Position numbers and translations under genes: made by a program
Notes under the pieces: model-generated
Told to the model about the DNA's origin: nothing
The model's database searches: none
The model's input: only the letters and a program-made list of their open reading frames with translations
Origin: Pseudonocardia sp. EC080619-01
GTDB lineage: Bacteria > Actinomycetota > Actinomycetes > Mycobacteriales > Pseudonocardiaceae
Direction: 5' to 3'
NCBI RefSeq assembly: GCF_001420995.1
Contig: NZ_CP012184.1
Location: forward strand, 356,501 to 420,500
DNA: 64,000 nucleotides
Shown here: one piece after another, positions 1 to 10,044 of the stretch
How the letters are laid out: the number at the start of each line of letters is the position of its first letter
How positions within the stretch are numbered: the first letter of the stretch is position 1

Positions 1-236
1 TGCGGGTGGCCGTAGCCGAAGTTCCGGCCGCCGACGATCACGTCGCCGGGCCGGACCCGGTCGGCGAAGCCCGGGTCGTAGGCCTGCATGACGACGCCGC
101 GGAGGAACGCGGCGTCGTAGGACTTGATGTTCTCGACGCCGGTCACGAGGTCGATGTCGAAGTCGTCGCCGAACACCCAGGCCACGCGGCCGGTGATCAC
201 GTCGGGCGGCGGCGGGTAGTCGCGCTTCGCGCTCAC
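1..236 (-). CDS. Aconitase-family hydro-lyase small subunit (LeuD-like), partial
   Basis: The N-terminal 78 codons of a small swivelling-domain subunit of the LeuCD/aconitase family; the rest lies off the left edge of the window. The segment VGGRNFGYGHP matches the conserved GxNFGCGSSREH region of LeuD-type subunits. The GTG start (236) overlaps the TGA stop of the large subunit in a GTGA, so the two are translationally coupled. The neighbouring PEP-mutase/isocitrate-lyase-family gene makes leucine biosynthesis unlikely; a dehydratase acting on a branched malate or citrate derivative is inferred, by analogy with 2,3-dimethylmalate dehydratase of nicotinate fermentation or with methylcitrate metabolism. 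The substrate cannot be read from the sequence. Confidence 0.8.
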   Translation of the reverse strand, partial: MSAKRDYPPPPDVITGRVAWVFGDDFDIDLVTGVENIKSYDAAFLRGVVMQAYDPGFADRVRPGDVIVGGRNFGYGHP

Positions 237-1501
237 CGGTCCGTCCCCTCCCCGGCGGCGGTGATGCTGCCGGCGACGGCGCTGGCGGCGACCGTCGACG
301 CCGATCCCATGTAGATGTTGGCGGCGGTGCTGCCCATCCGGCCGGAGATGTTGAGGACGCCGGTGGAGATGCAGTTCTCCTCGGGCTGCAACGGCTTCTG
401 ATAGCCGAAACAGAAGTCGCAGCTCGACCGGGCGATCTGTGCCCCGGCCGCGCGGAGCACGTCGAGCAGGCCCTCGTCCTCGGCCTGCCGGTGCACCGCC
501 TCCGAGGTCGGGACGACGTTCAGCTCGACGCCGGGCGCGACGCGGCGGCCGTCGAGGACGAGCGCGGCCGCCCGGATGTCCTCGATCCGGCCCGACGCGC
601 AGGAGCCGATGAACGCCTTGGTCACCGCGGTCCCGTCGAGGTCGGCGGCGTCGCGAGTGTGCGCGGAACGGGCCGAGCCGGGCAGGACCACCTGCGGTGT
701 GATCGTCGACAGGTCGTAGTGGTGGACGGCCCGGTACTCCGCGTCCGGGTCCGGCGACTGCGGCACGAGATCCGTGGCGCCGGTCCGGCGGGCGTACTCC
801 AGTGCCGCCTCGTCCGGTTCGAACACCGCCGACACCGCGCCGGTGAACATCGCCATGCCGCACAGGCCCTGCCGCTGGTCGATCGGCATCGCCCGGGCGC
901 CCGGCCCGCCGAACTCCATCACCTGGTGCGCGCAGCCGTCGGCGCCGTGGTCGCCGATGATGCGGTGCACCAGGTCCCGGCTGTCGACGCCGGGCCGGAA
1001 CTCCCCGGTCAGCTCGAACCGGGTCGTGGCCGGGACGTCGAGGAAGATCTGCCCGGAGACCCACGCCTCCAGCAGGTCGCGGCGCACGCCCCAGCCGAGC
1101 GCGCCGAACGCGCCCGCCCCGGAGACGTGCCCGTCGAAGTGGACGAGGAAGTTACCGGGCCGGGCGTAGCCGAGCTCGGCCATCACCTGGTGCCCGATCC
1201 CGCGGGCCTCGTGCAGGGCGATCCCGTAGTACTCGCACCAGTCCCGCGTGACCTGGTGGACCTCCTGCTCGCGGGCGTCGCCGCGGGTGAGCATGTGGTC
1301 GATGAAGACGACGTAGCGCTCCGGCTCGGCGAGCTCGCGGATGCCGAAGTCGTCGTGCATCTGCCGGAACATCACGTCGGTGTAGCCGGGGAAGTCGTAC
1401 GCGATCATGTGGTCGGGGCGCACCGGCAGGTTCTCCCCGGCCCGCACCGACTCCACCCCCGCGGCCCGGGCGAGGATCTTCTCGGTGATCGTCGATCCCA
1501 T
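233..1501 (-). CDS. Aconitase-family hydro-lyase large subunit (LeuC-like)
   Basis: 422 residues, the usual size for LeuC/dimethylmalate dehydratase large subunits. The iron-sulfur ligand regions are visible: GSCASGRIEDIRAAA near residue 285 and SSCDFC about 60 residues later, followed by the cluster-proximal ISTGVLNISGRMGS. These supply three Cys for a [4Fe-4S] cluster used in alpha,beta-dehydration of a hydroxy-acid. The ATG at 1501 begins MGSTITEKIL, a typical LeuC N-terminus, and follows the lyase stop by 2 bp, so this is the second gene of a lyase/large/small operon. Isopropylmalate isomerase is the default database name, but the lyase neighbour and IclR regulator suggest a catabolic role (inferred). 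Confidence 0.85.
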   Translation of the reverse strand: MGSTITEKILARAAGVESVRAGENLPVRPDHMIAYDFPGYTDVMFRQMHDDFGIRELAEPERYVVFIDHMLTRGDAREQEVHQVTRDWCEYYGIALHEARGIGHQVMAELGYARPGNFLVHFDGHVSGAGAFGALGWGVRRDLLEAWVSGQIFLDVPATTRFELTGEFRPGVDSRDLVHRIIGDHGADGCAHQVMEFGGPGARAMPIDQRQGLCGMAMFTGAVSAVFEPDEAALEYARRTGATDLVPQSPDPDAEYRAVHHYDLSTITPQVVLPGSARSAHTRDAADLDGTAVTKAFIGSCASGRIEDIRAAALVLDGRRVAPGVELNVVPTSEAVHRQAEDEGLLDVLRAAGAQIARSSCDFCFGYQKPLQPEENCISTGVLNISGRMGSTAANIYMGSASTVAASAVAGSITAAGEGTDR

Positions 1502-1503
1502 CG

Positions 1504-2355
1504 TCACACCGCCGCGGGCAGGTAGGCGTGCTGCTGGCGCTCGATCTCGTCCATCCCGATCAGGCCGACGAAGTCGTGGTGCCCCATGCCGTCGGCGCTC
1601 ACCGACGCCGGCGGCTCGCCCGCGGCCAGGCGCTGCAGGCAGCGCTGCGCGGCCCCGGTGACGGCCATCAGCACCTGGGTCGGCAGCAGCGCGAGCCGGA
1701 CCCCGACCTGCTCCATGACCTCCGGGGTGAACTCGCGCTCGGTCCACGCCGAGGCCGTGAGGGTCGCCGTCAGCGGGACGCCGGCGACCTCCCGGCAGCG
1801 GGCCCACTCCTCGACCGTGGAGAACGTCTTCGTCACCGGCATGATCATGTCGGCACCGGCCTCCACGTACGCCTCGGCCCTCCGGAGTGCGTCCTCGCCC
1901 TGCGCGTCGGTGCGGGCGATGACGATCATGTCGCCGGCCGCGTCCTTCACCGCCCGGACCTTGCCCGCGGCCTCCGCGACGTCGACGAGATCGACCGCGG
2001 CCCCCGGGATCAGCGGGCAGCGCTTCGGGGAGCGCTGGTCCTCCATGAACACCGCGGCCACCCCGGCGTCGGCGAACCGGCGCGCGGTCCGGGCCGCGTT
2101 GACCGCGTTGCCGTAGCCGGTGTCGATGTCGGCGACCACCGGCAGGGTGCTGGCCTCCCGCACGGTGCGCACGGCCTGCAGGTTCTCCGACATCGTGTAC
2201 AGCTCCGCGTCCGGGTAGCCGAGCGCCGCGGAGATCGCGAAGCCGGACGCACACAGCGCTCCGAAGCCGGCCTGCTCGGCCAGCCGTGCGGTCAGCCCGT
2301 CCCAGACACCGGGGGCCCGGACGAGTTCCGTCGAGATCATCTCGCGCAGTTCCAC
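1504..2355 (-). CDS. Isocitrate lyase/PEP mutase-family lyase
   Basis: 283-residue TIM-barrel enzyme of the ICL/PEPM superfamily, which cleaves or forms C-C bonds next to a carboxylate with Mg2+. Visible hallmarks are DIDTGYGNA (Mg2+-binding DxDxGxG loop), MEDQRSPKRC and ARTDAQ. The gating/catalytic loop reads KRCPLI where 2-methylisocitrate and dimethylmalate lyases usually have K(K/R)CGH, so the Gly-His pair is replaced. The GTG start at 2355 is preceded by GAGAGGTG at a good distance. First gene of a three-gene operon with the two dehydratase subunits; lyase plus hydro-lyase would split a branched hydroxydiacid into, for example, pyruvate and a short acid (inferred). Confidence 0.82.
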   Translation of the reverse strand: MELREMISTELVRAPGVWDGLTARLAEQAGFGALCASGFAISAALGYPDAELYTMSENLQAVRTVREASTLPVVADIDTGYGNAVNAARTARRFADAGVAAVFMEDQRSPKRCPLIPGAAVDLVDVAEAAGKVRAVKDAAGDMIVIARTDAQGEDALRRAEAYVEAGADMIMPVTKTFSTVEEWARCREVAGVPLTATLTASAWTEREFTPEVMEQVGVRLALLPTQVLMAVTGAAQRCLQRLAAGEPPASVSADGMGHHDFVGLIGMDEIERQQHAYLPAAV

Positions 2356-2370
2356 TGATCACCTCTCTGT

Positions 2371-2387
2371 GTATCGTGATGCGATAC
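2371..2387. promoter_or_regulatory. Palindromic operator, probable IclR site
   Basis: Perfect inverted repeat GTATCG-TGATG-CGATAC lying 16 bp upstream of the lyase start and within the divergent interval before the IclR gene. Its position over the expected promoter/RBS of the lyase operon suggests repression. Sequence is seen directly; assignment to the IclR protein is inferred from adjacency. Confidence 0.6.
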
Positions 2388-2503
2388 GCGTTCCGAAAAT
2401 GTGGCCGGAGGAGAGGCGATGTGTCAAGACGTCGGCAGCGAGCGGGCAGCACCGATCGACGAGCCGCTCGATAACCTGAGGCCCCGACGACACGACCAGT
2501 GAG

Positions 2504-3280
2504 GTGACCGTGGCCGGTGAGAGCCGGGAGACCGTCGGCTCGGTGCTGCGGGCCTGCCGTCTGCTCGAACACTTCGGCGCCGACCGCCCGGTGATCACCC
2601 TCGCCGAGCTGACGGCCGCGAGCGGGCTGAACAAGCCGACCGTGCACCGGCTGATGACCTCGTTCGTCGAGGCCGGGTGGGTGCACCGCGACGCGGCGGG
2701 GGCCTACCGGATCCGGATGCCGGTCTTCGCCGTCGGCGCCGCCGCGCTGGCCGAGTTCGACCTGCGCACCGAGGCGCGACCCGCCCTGGAGGAGCTCGCC
2801 GCCCGGTTCGGTGACACCGCGTTCCTGATGGTGCCCGCCGACGCGGGAGCGGTCTGCATCGACCGCGTCGAGGGCGGGAAGCCGCTGGTCGTTGCCGGTA
2901 TCGGGATCGGGACGGTGCTGCCGTACCACGCGGCGGCGGCGCCGGTCGTGATGGCGGCGTTCGATCCGGCGCTGCGCGAGCGGGTGCTCGGTGGCGAGCT
3001 ACGGGCCTTCACCGGTTCCACGCACGTCGACCCGGCGGAGCTGGCCGCGCACCTCGACGAGGCCCGGGCGAGCGGGATCGCGGTGAGCCGGGACGACTAC
3101 CTGGGCGGGGTGTCGGCGGTCGCCGCGCCGATCCTCGGGGCGGACGGCGCGCTCGTCGCGACCGTCAGCCTCGGCGGGCGCAGCGAGGACTTCACCGGCC
3201 CCGACGGCGAGGCGCGGGCCGCCGCGGTCGCGGAGGCCGGGCGGGGGCTCAGCACGACGATCGGCGCCCGGCCGGCCTGA
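2504..3280 (+). CDS. IclR-family transcriptional regulator
   Basis: 258 residues. The N-terminal winged helix (about residues 10-70) contains TLAELTAASGLNKPTVHRLM, the recognition helix of IclR proteins; the C-terminal two thirds is the effector-binding GAF-like domain. Divergently transcribed from the lyase/hydro-lyase operon with a 17-bp palindrome between them, the classical arrangement for a local regulator responding to a pathway carboxylic acid. GTG at 2504 was chosen; a GTG two codons downstream is an equally short alternative. Ends 13 bp before the convergent PucR-type gene. Confidence 0.9.
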   Translation: MTVAGESRETVGSVLRACRLLEHFGADRPVITLAELTAASGLNKPTVHRLMTSFVEAGWVHRDAAGAYRIRMPVFAVGAAALAEFDLRTEARPALEELAARFGDTAFLMVPADAGAVCIDRVEGGKPLVVAGIGIGTVLPYHAAAAPVVMAAFDPALRERVLGGELRAFTGSTHVDPAELAAHLDEARASGIAVSRDDYLGGVSAVAAPILGADGALVATVSLGGRSEDFTGPDGEARAAAVAEAGRGLSTTIGARPA

Positions 3281-3293
3281 TCCGCGGGCTCGG

Positions 3294-4863
3294 TCAGGGG
3301 GCCCCGGCACGGCCGAGGTCGCGGGCCCGCAGCGCCAGCCACAGCTCGTGCCGGTCCTGCGCGGACCCGAGCCGCCGCCCGCTCACCCCCTCGGCGGTCT
3401 CGATCCGGTTCCGCACGGTGTGCCGGTGCACGCCCAGCGCCGACGCGGTGGCCGCCCAGTGCCCGTTGTGCTCGACGAACGCGGCGACCGCCCGCAGGAG
3501 CTCCGCACCCCGCGGGTCGGCGTCGAACGGACCGAGGACGGCGTCGGCGAACGCGCGCAGCCGGTCGTGGTCGAGCAGGGCGAGCAGCATCCGGCTGGAC
3601 GCGACGTCGTCGGCGTGCGCCGGCCGCCCCGTCAGCCGGGCGACCGGCAGCGCCGAGCGGGCCTGCCGCAGCGACACCGCCAGCGCCCCGGGCCGCACGG
3701 CGATCCCGATCCCGGCCGGGCGGTGCGCGGCGAGCGCGCCGAGCACGGCGACCAGGTCCACGCCGGCCGGCGCCGCGAGCTCCACCCGCCCGTCGGCGTC
3801 CCCGGGGTCGGCGGGGCCGGGGACGACCCTGACCAGGGCGTCCGGCAGGACGGCCGCGAGGTCGGCGGCGAGCTCGCCCGGCCGTGGGGCGGCGACGACC
3901 GCGGCACGCAGCGGCGTCTCGGGCAGCCCGGCGGCGGCGAGCCGGCGTCCGGCGACGTCGTCGTCGACCACGCCGCGGTCCAGGGTGGCGAGCAGCCGTT
4001 CCCGGCCCCGGCGGGCGGCCGCGTCCAGGCCGAGCCGCCGTTCCAGTTCCAGGGACAGCAACGAGACGAGGTCGCCGGTGACCTTGGTGGGAGTGCGGGC
4101 CGGTGGCCGGGCCGTCGATCAGCAGCAGCGCCCGGATCCGGCGGGAACCCAGCGGGTGCACCTCGCGCCGGCGCACGTCGTCGGCGCCGGGGACCGGGCC
4201 GACCTCGACCGCGGCGCCGAGCAGCCCCTGCCGGCGGACGGTGCCGATCGTCGGTCCCAGCTCGGCGGCCAGCTCCGCCGCACCCTCCACCGGCGCGGCG
4301 GCGAGCACCCGGCCGAGGAGGTCCACCACCACCGCCGACCGTCCGGTCGTCGCCGCGTGCACCGCCAGCACCGGCTCCGCCCCGCCCGGGCTGACGGCCG
4401 CGGCGGTCAGCGCCCGCTGGGTGCGGAGCGCCCACTGGAGGCGGGTGCGCTCGGCCGCGTCCCGGTGCGCGAACACCGCCTTGGTGACGGCGACGAAGGG
4501 GACGCCGTCGGGGACGGACAGCAGCGGCAGCCCGGTGCGGCGCGCCGCCGTGACCAGCGCGGGCGGCGTCCGCCGGTGCGGCAGGCCGGTGCCGAGACCG
4601 ACCGCCAGCGCGACGACGCCGTGCGCCCGCAGGTGCCGCGCGTAGGTGGTGAGGTCGTCGGCGCTCGTCGGCAGCAGGAACCCGACGGTCAGCAGCAGCT
4701 CCCCGCCCTCCAGCCAGACGCCCGGTTCGACCAGCTCCGACACCGCCGCCGCGGACACCGCCAGATCGAGGTCGGTCTCCTCGACCGCCGCCCGGCCCAG
4801 CCGCAGGGCCGGATCGTCCAGCAGGGTCACCCCGGCCGGAGGCATGGACGTCATGTCGAGCAT
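3294..4863 (-). pseudogene. PucR-family regulator, split by a frameshift
   Basis: Two reading frames together make one complete PucR/CdaR-type regulator. The upstream frame (4863 to about 4105) gives the N-terminal ligand-sensing domain and runs on through LLLIDGPATG. The protein then continues only in another frame (RTPTKVTGDL..., about 4103 to 3294) with the GGDEF-like middle part and the C-terminal helix-turn-helix FVEHNGHWAATASALGVHRHTVRNRI, typical of PucR. One extra C within the GGCCCGC near 4100 would explain the break. Either a recent inactivation or an assembly error. PucR proteins control purine, amine and amino-acid catabolism; here it is divergent from a ureohydrolase and a symporter, its likely targets. 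Confidence 0.75.
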
Positions 4864-4942
4864 GATCGCGCCGGGTTCGACGTTCTGTCACTTCTGCCGG
4901 GCCGGTCCGGGGAGGACGGTGTGCGGAACCCGAGGAGGTCCG

Positions 4943-5884
4943 ATGCCCGTCGGCCCCGTGGACGCCAGCGCCGTCCCCCGTTTCGCAGGCCCCACCACCT
5001 TCGCCCGGCTCCCCCGGATCGACGAGGTGGAGCGCGCCGACGTGACCGTGCTGGGACTGCCGTTCGACACCGGCGTCTCCTACCGGCCGGGTGCCCGGTT
5101 CGGCCCCGCGCACGTGCGGGCGTCGTCGAAGCTGCTGCGGCCCTACCACCCGCCGCTGCGGGTCTCCCCGTTCGCGGCGCAGCAGGTCGCCGACGCCGGC
5201 GACCTGGGGATCAACCCGTTCGACATCGGCGAGGCGATCGCGACGATCGAGCAGGCCGCCGACCGGCTGCGTGCCGGCGGCTCCACGCTGCTCGCCCTCG
5301 GCGGGGACCACACCGTCGCGCTCCCCCTGCTGCGCTCGGTGGCCCGCACCCACGGCCCGGTCGCCGTCGTGCACTTCGACGCGCACCTCGACACCTGGGA
5401 CACCTACTTCGGCGCGGACATCACCCACGGGACGCCGTTCCGCAACGCGGCCGAGGAGGGCCTGCTCGACCCGCAGCGCTGCCTGCACGTCGGGATCCGC
5501 GGGCCGCTCTACGGCGAGCACGACCTCACCGACGACGAGGTCCTCGGCTTCCAGGTGATCGGCACCGACGCGTTCCAGACCGACGGCGTCCCGGCCGTCG
5601 TCGAGCGGATGCGACGGCGGCTGGGCACCGGCCCGGTCTACGTCTCGGTCGACGTCGACGTCCTCGACCCGGCGCACGCGCCCGGCACCGGCACCCCGGA
5701 GGCGGGTGGTCTGACCACCCGGGAGCTGCTGCACGTGCTGCGGTCCCTGGTCGGGGTGGACGTCGTCGGGGCCGACGTCGTCGAGGTCGCCCCGGCGTAC
5801 GACCACGCCGAGATCACCGGGATCGCCGCGGCGCACGTCGCCTACGAGCTGCTGTCCGTGCTGGCCGCCAACCGGAAGGGCTGA
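4943..5884 (+). CDS. Ureohydrolase (agmatinase/guanidino-acid hydrolase family)
   Basis: 313 residues. The dinuclear Mn2+ ligands are all present: [14 protein letters not shown] (DAHxD) and [22 protein letters not shown] (DxDxxDP). These enzymes hydrolyse a guanidino group to urea and an amine. The substrate could be agmatine, guanidinobutyrate, guanidinopropionate or another guanidino compound. ATG at 4943 follows a strong GAGGAGGTC site. The symporter gene begins 8 bp downstream, so uptake and hydrolysis are in one operon, and the PucR-type regulator diverges upstream. Catabolic use of a guanidino compound as nitrogen source is inferred. Confidence 0.85.
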   Translation: MPVGPVDASAVPRFAGPTTFARLPRIDEVERADVTVLGLPFDTGVSYRPGARFGPAHVRASSKLLRPYHPPLRVSPFAAQQVADAGDLGINPFDIGEAIATIEQAADRLRAGGSTLLALGGDHTVALPLLRSVARTHGPVAVVHFDAHLDTWDTYFGADITHGTPFRNAAEEGLLDPQRCLHVGIRGPLYGEHDLTDDEVLGFQVIGTDAFQTDGVPAVVERMRRRLGTGPVYVSVDVDVLDPAHAPGTGTPEAGGLTTRELLHVLRSLVGVDVVGADVVEVAPAYDHAEITGIAAAHVAYELLSVLAANRKG

Positions 5885-5892
5885 TCCGGGAC

Positions 5893-7320
5893 ATGGACAT
5901 CGCCGTCGTCGTCCTCTACCTGGCCGCGATGATCGCCTTCGGGTTCTGGGGGCGGCGCCGCACCCGGGACCGCAGCGACTTCCTCGTCGCGGGCCGGCGG
6001 CTCGGGCCGTGGCTGTACTCGGGGACGATGGCCGCCGTCGTCCTCGGTGGAGCTTCCACCATCGGCGGGGTCGGGCTCGGTTACGAGTACGGGATCTCCG
6101 GGATGTGGCTGGTCGTCGCCATCGGCAGCGGGATCCTGGTGCTGTCGCTGCTGTTCTCGGCGCGGATCCAGCGGCTGGGCGTGTTCACCGTCGGCCAGAT
6201 GCTGGAGCTCCGCTACGGCTCCGGCCTGGGCGCGCCCGCCGGGATCGTGATGTGGGCGTACACCCTGATGCTGGCGGTGACGTCGACGATCGCCTACGCG
6301 ACGATCTTCGGGGTGCTGCTGGACCTGCCGCGGGTGCCGTCGATCCTGATCGGCGGGGCCGTGGTGGTGGTCTACTCCACGCTCGGCGGGATGTGGTCGG
6401 TGACGCTCACCGACTTCGTCCAGTTCCTGATCAAGACGGTCGGGATCTTCCTGGTCCTGCTGCCGGTGGTGCTGTGGCGGGCAGGCGGGTGGGACGGCCT
6501 CGCCGCCGCGGTCCCGGCCGACGCCCTGTCGCTCACCTCCATCGGCGGCGGCACCATCGTCACCTACTTCGTCACCTACGGCTTCGGGCTGCTGATCGGC
6601 CAGGACATCTGGCAGCGCGTGTTCACCGCCCGCTCCCCCGCCGTCGCCCACTGGGCCGGGACCGGGGCGGGCCTGTACTGCCTGGCCTACGGCGTCGCGG
6701 GCGCGCTGATCGGGACGGCCGCGCAGGTGATCGTCCCCGGCCTCGCCGAGCGGGACGACGCGTTCGCCGCGATCGTCGAGGCAGCGATGCCCCCGGTCGC
6801 CGCCGGCCTGGTGCTCGCCGCGGCGCTGTCCGCGGTCATGTCGACCTCCAGCGGCGCGCTGCTGGCGACCGCGACCGTGTTCAACCAGGACCTGGTCGGC
6901 CGGTTCCGCCGCCCGTCCGGCGACGACGAACTCGCCGGGAACCGGTGGGCGGTCGCCGGGTTCGGGGTGGTGATGATCGCGGTGTCCTGCCTGCTCCAGG
7001 AAGTCGTCGCTGCACTCACCCTCGCCTACGGGATCCTCGTCGGCGGTCTGCTGGTGCCGGTGCTCGGCGGGCTCGTGTGGCGGCGCGCCACCCGCGCCGG
7101 GGCACTGGCCGCGATGGCGACCGGGACCGTCGCGACACTCGGGACGATGCTGGCCCTCGGCGATCTCTACGCGAACGAGCCGGTGTTCGCCGGGATCGGG
7201 TCGGGGCTGGTCGTGTTCGTCGTGGTGTCCCTGCTGACCCGGCCGACCGGCGACGACGTCCGGGCCGAGTGGGAGCGCCGCAGCGGGCGGACGCGGGTGG
7301 GTCAGCCGGACTCGGGATGA
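5893..7320 (+). CDS. Sodium:solute symporter (SSS family)
   Basis: 475 residues with about thirteen hydrophobic segments. The second and third segments include RSDFLVAGRRLGPW and LGGASTIGGVGLGYEYG, both characteristic of SSS/PanF-type transporters, and SAVMSTSSGALLATATVFNQDL carries the conserved Na2-site serines. Cotranscribed with the ureohydrolase, so it probably imports that enzyme's guanidino or related substrate using the sodium gradient. The family includes proline, pantothenate, urea and sugar carriers, so specificity is not certain. Confidence 0.9.
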   Translation: MDIAVVVLYLAAMIAFGFWGRRRTRDRSDFLVAGRRLGPWLYSGTMAAVVLGGASTIGGVGLGYEYGISGMWLVVAIGSGILVLSLLFSARIQRLGVFTVGQMLELRYGSGLGAPAGIVMWAYTLMLAVTSTIAYATIFGVLLDLPRVPSILIGGAVVVVYSTLGGMWSVTLTDFVQFLIKTVGIFLVLLPVVLWRAGGWDGLAAAVPADALSLTSIGGGTIVTYFVTYGFGLLIGQDIWQRVFTARSPAVAHWAGTGAGLYCLAYGVAGALIGTAAQVIVPGLAERDDAFAAIVEAAMPPVAAGLVLAAALSAVMSTSSGALLATATVFNQDLVGRFRRPSGDDELAGNRWAVAGFGVVMIAVSCLLQEVVAALTLAYGILVGGLLVPVLGGLVWRRATRAGALAAMATGTVATLGTMLALGDLYANEPVFAGIGSGLVVFVVVSLLTRPTGDDVRAEWERRSGRTRVGQPDSG

Positions 7321-7472
7321 CGCGGACGCCCGTCGTCGATCGTCAGCCCGTCCGGGGTGGCGAGGAGCTCGACCGAGCCGTGGTCCGGCCGGCCGAGTCC
7401 GGTCCACCGTTCGCACGCACGCTCGACGGCGTCACCTGCCCGCAGGTGCGGGAGTCGCCCGTCGTCGTGCAT
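7302..7472 (-). CDS. Possible short hypothetical protein
   Basis: A 56-codon frame starting ATG at 7472 in the 293-bp interval between the symporter and the DUF222 gene, ending 19 bp inside the symporter 3' end on the opposite strand. The peptide (MHDDGRLPHLRAGDAVER...) has a plausible composition but no motif I recognise, and the frame remains open upstream without a better start. It could be a remnant or a chance frame. No other gene is visible in 7321-7613. Confidence 0.22.
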   Translation of the reverse strand: MHDDGRLPHLRAGDAVERACERWTGLGRPDHGSVELLATPDGLTIDDGRPRHPESG

Positions 7473-7613
7473 CCGCCGGCGAGTACGAACTCGGGGTGGC
7501 GAGCGGCATTGACCACCGGGACCACGCGACGTGTCGCGGAAGCGGCGGTGACGCTGTCGCCACTGACATGGCGAGATCGGTAGAACCGGCACGACCGACT
7601 CCCCCGTCGTCCT

Positions 7614-8879
7614 TCAACCGGGTGCGAGGTAGGTGTGCCCGGTCGGGGTCGTGGTCCGCACCCCGCCGTCCGGCCCGCGGGCGACGCGCCAGCCGGCTTG
7701 TTCGCGGACGTGGTTGTGGAACTCGCACACCCCGCGCCCGTTGTCGAGCTCGGTCGCCCCGCCCTCGGCATCCCGGTGGATGTGGTCGATGTGGCGTACC
7801 GGGGCGTCGCAGTACGGCTCGGTGCACCGGTTCCCCGCCCGCGCCCGCACCAGCCGGGCGAGGAGCCCGGTGAAGGTGCGCTGGCGGGAGTCCCCGCCGA
7901 TCACGACTCCGTCGGAGGTGACCAGGCGGCGCAGGGTCTTCCTCCCCTCGCTCGTGGCCAGGAGGTCGACCGGGACCGGGCCGTGGCCGGGGACCTCCGC
8001 CGGGAGTGGCGAGTCCGGGTCCAGCAGCGCCTCGATCGGGACGACGACCTGGACCTCGACGTCCACATCGGTCGCGATCGCCTGTCCGGTGAGGCGCTCG
8101 ACGAGCGTGTCGGCCATGACCTGCCCGCGGGTCCGGGTCAGTGGTGCGGGGTTCACCGACACCTCGGTGAAGGCCTTGTTCAGGGCGGCCAGACATGCCA
8201 CGCCCTGCTCGACCGGCAGGTACGCGGTCAGATACGTCATCGCATCCGGTGCCGGGCGCAGCGTCACCCGCCGCTCGGCGCGGGCGGACTCGACCCGGGC
8301 GAGGAACTTCCCCGGCGCCACCTCGGCGGCGAACTTGCGTACGAGGTCCTGCAACCGCCGGATCCCGAGCCGGGTCAGATCGTGGGCGGCCAGGCGGATA
8401 TCCACTGCGGCGCGTTCGGCGCGGTCCAGATCCGAACAGGCGGTCACCACCGCCGTCACCTTCGCCGCGCTCAACTCACCGGCGCCGAACAGCCCACGCA
8501 CATGATCGAGACCGTCGTGCAGGTCCCGAGCTGTACTTACCCGGCGCCGCGCCTCGGTCGGTGAGACCCGGCAGGCCAACCCGACCTGCGCGACCACACC
8601 CCGCTGCAGCCGATCCGGATCCGTCCGCCCGGCCGTGATGCCGTTCTCCACATGGAGCCGGGCGAACGCCCGCACCCGGGTCGCCTGCAACGCCGCGAGG
8701 GAGTGCTGCACCGACTCCAGCTGCTGGATCTGGTCGATCAACTCCGCTTCGGAGACACCGGACAAGTCGTCGTGCGCGGCCTGCTCCGCGGCCAACTGGA
8801 CCAGCGCCAGATCGACCTGCGGGAACCCCGGATCCCCGGCAGGGAGGCCGGTGCGTGGAGGTTCCTGGACCGCGGTCAT
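7614..8879 (-). CDS. DUF222 / HNH endonuclease protein (13E12 repeat family)
   Basis: 421 residues: a long helical DUF222 region (about 40-330) followed by a C-terminal HNH nuclease fold, CTEPYCDAPVRHIDH ... CEFHNHVRE, with the expected HIDH, Asn and final HNH residues. Members of this actinobacterial family occur in many copies and are SOS-induced in mycobacteria. ATG at 8879 was chosen because it lies exactly 7 nt after a TACGAT -10 element, giving a leaderless message; an upstream ATG at 8903 falls inside the LexA box and is unlikely. The exact role (mobile element remnant, DNA-damage nuclease) is not established. Confidence 0.88.
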   Translation of the reverse strand: MTAVQEPPRTGLPAGDPGFPQVDLALVQLAAEQAAHDDLSGVSEAELIDQIQQLESVQHSLAALQATRVRAFARLHVENGITAGRTDPDRLQRGVVAQVGLACRVSPTEARRRVSTARDLHDGLDHVRGLFGAGELSAAKVTAVVTACSDLDRAERAAVDIRLAAHDLTRLGIRRLQDLVRKFAAEVAPGKFLARVESARAERRVTLRPAPDAMTYLTAYLPVEQGVACLAALNKAFTEVSVNPAPLTRTRGQVMADTLVERLTGQAIATDVDVEVQVVVPIEALLDPDSPLPAEVPGHGPVPVDLLATSEGRKTLRRLVTSDGVVIGGDSRQRTFTGLLARLVRARAGNRCTEPYCDAPVRHIDHIHRDAEGGATELDNGRGVCEFHNHVREQAGWRVARGPDGGVRTTTPTGHTYLAPG

Positions 8880-8886
8880 GTCGTCG

Positions 8887-8909
8887 ATCGTACTCGAACA
8901 CATGTTCGA
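8887..8909 (-). promoter_or_regulatory. LexA (SOS) box with leaderless -10 element
   Basis: TCGAAC-ACAT-GTTCGA at 8894-8909 is a perfect match to the actinobacterial LexA consensus TCGAAC-N4-GTTCGA. It abuts a -10 hexamer TACGAT (8892-8887, minus strand) whose predicted transcription start is the A of the ATG at 8879. LexA bound here would cover the promoter spacer, so the DUF222/HNH gene should be induced by DNA damage. Confidence 0.85.
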
Positions 8910-8976
8910 ATCGCTAGTAGTCGTTCGCCCCCCATCCCACCGACGACGGCGGGCCGGCCCGGTGCACGCGGCGGGA

Positions 8977-10031
<1,055 letters not shown>

Positions 10032-10044
<13 letters not shown>

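Noticed and set aside
233-2929. 898-codon open frame spanning the LeuC-like gene and its upstream region
   Set aside because: Only the part from 1501 down matches a protein family; the upstream part is an off-frame reading of the lyase and IclR genes.
3418-7320. 1300-codon open frame on the plus strand
   Set aside because: Only the last 475 codons (the symporter from 5893) are real; the rest is a G+C-driven shadow of PucR and the ureohydrolase.
8901-8909. ATG at 8903 as start of the DUF222/HNH gene
   Set aside because: It lies inside the LexA box and upstream of the -10 element's predicted transcription start.
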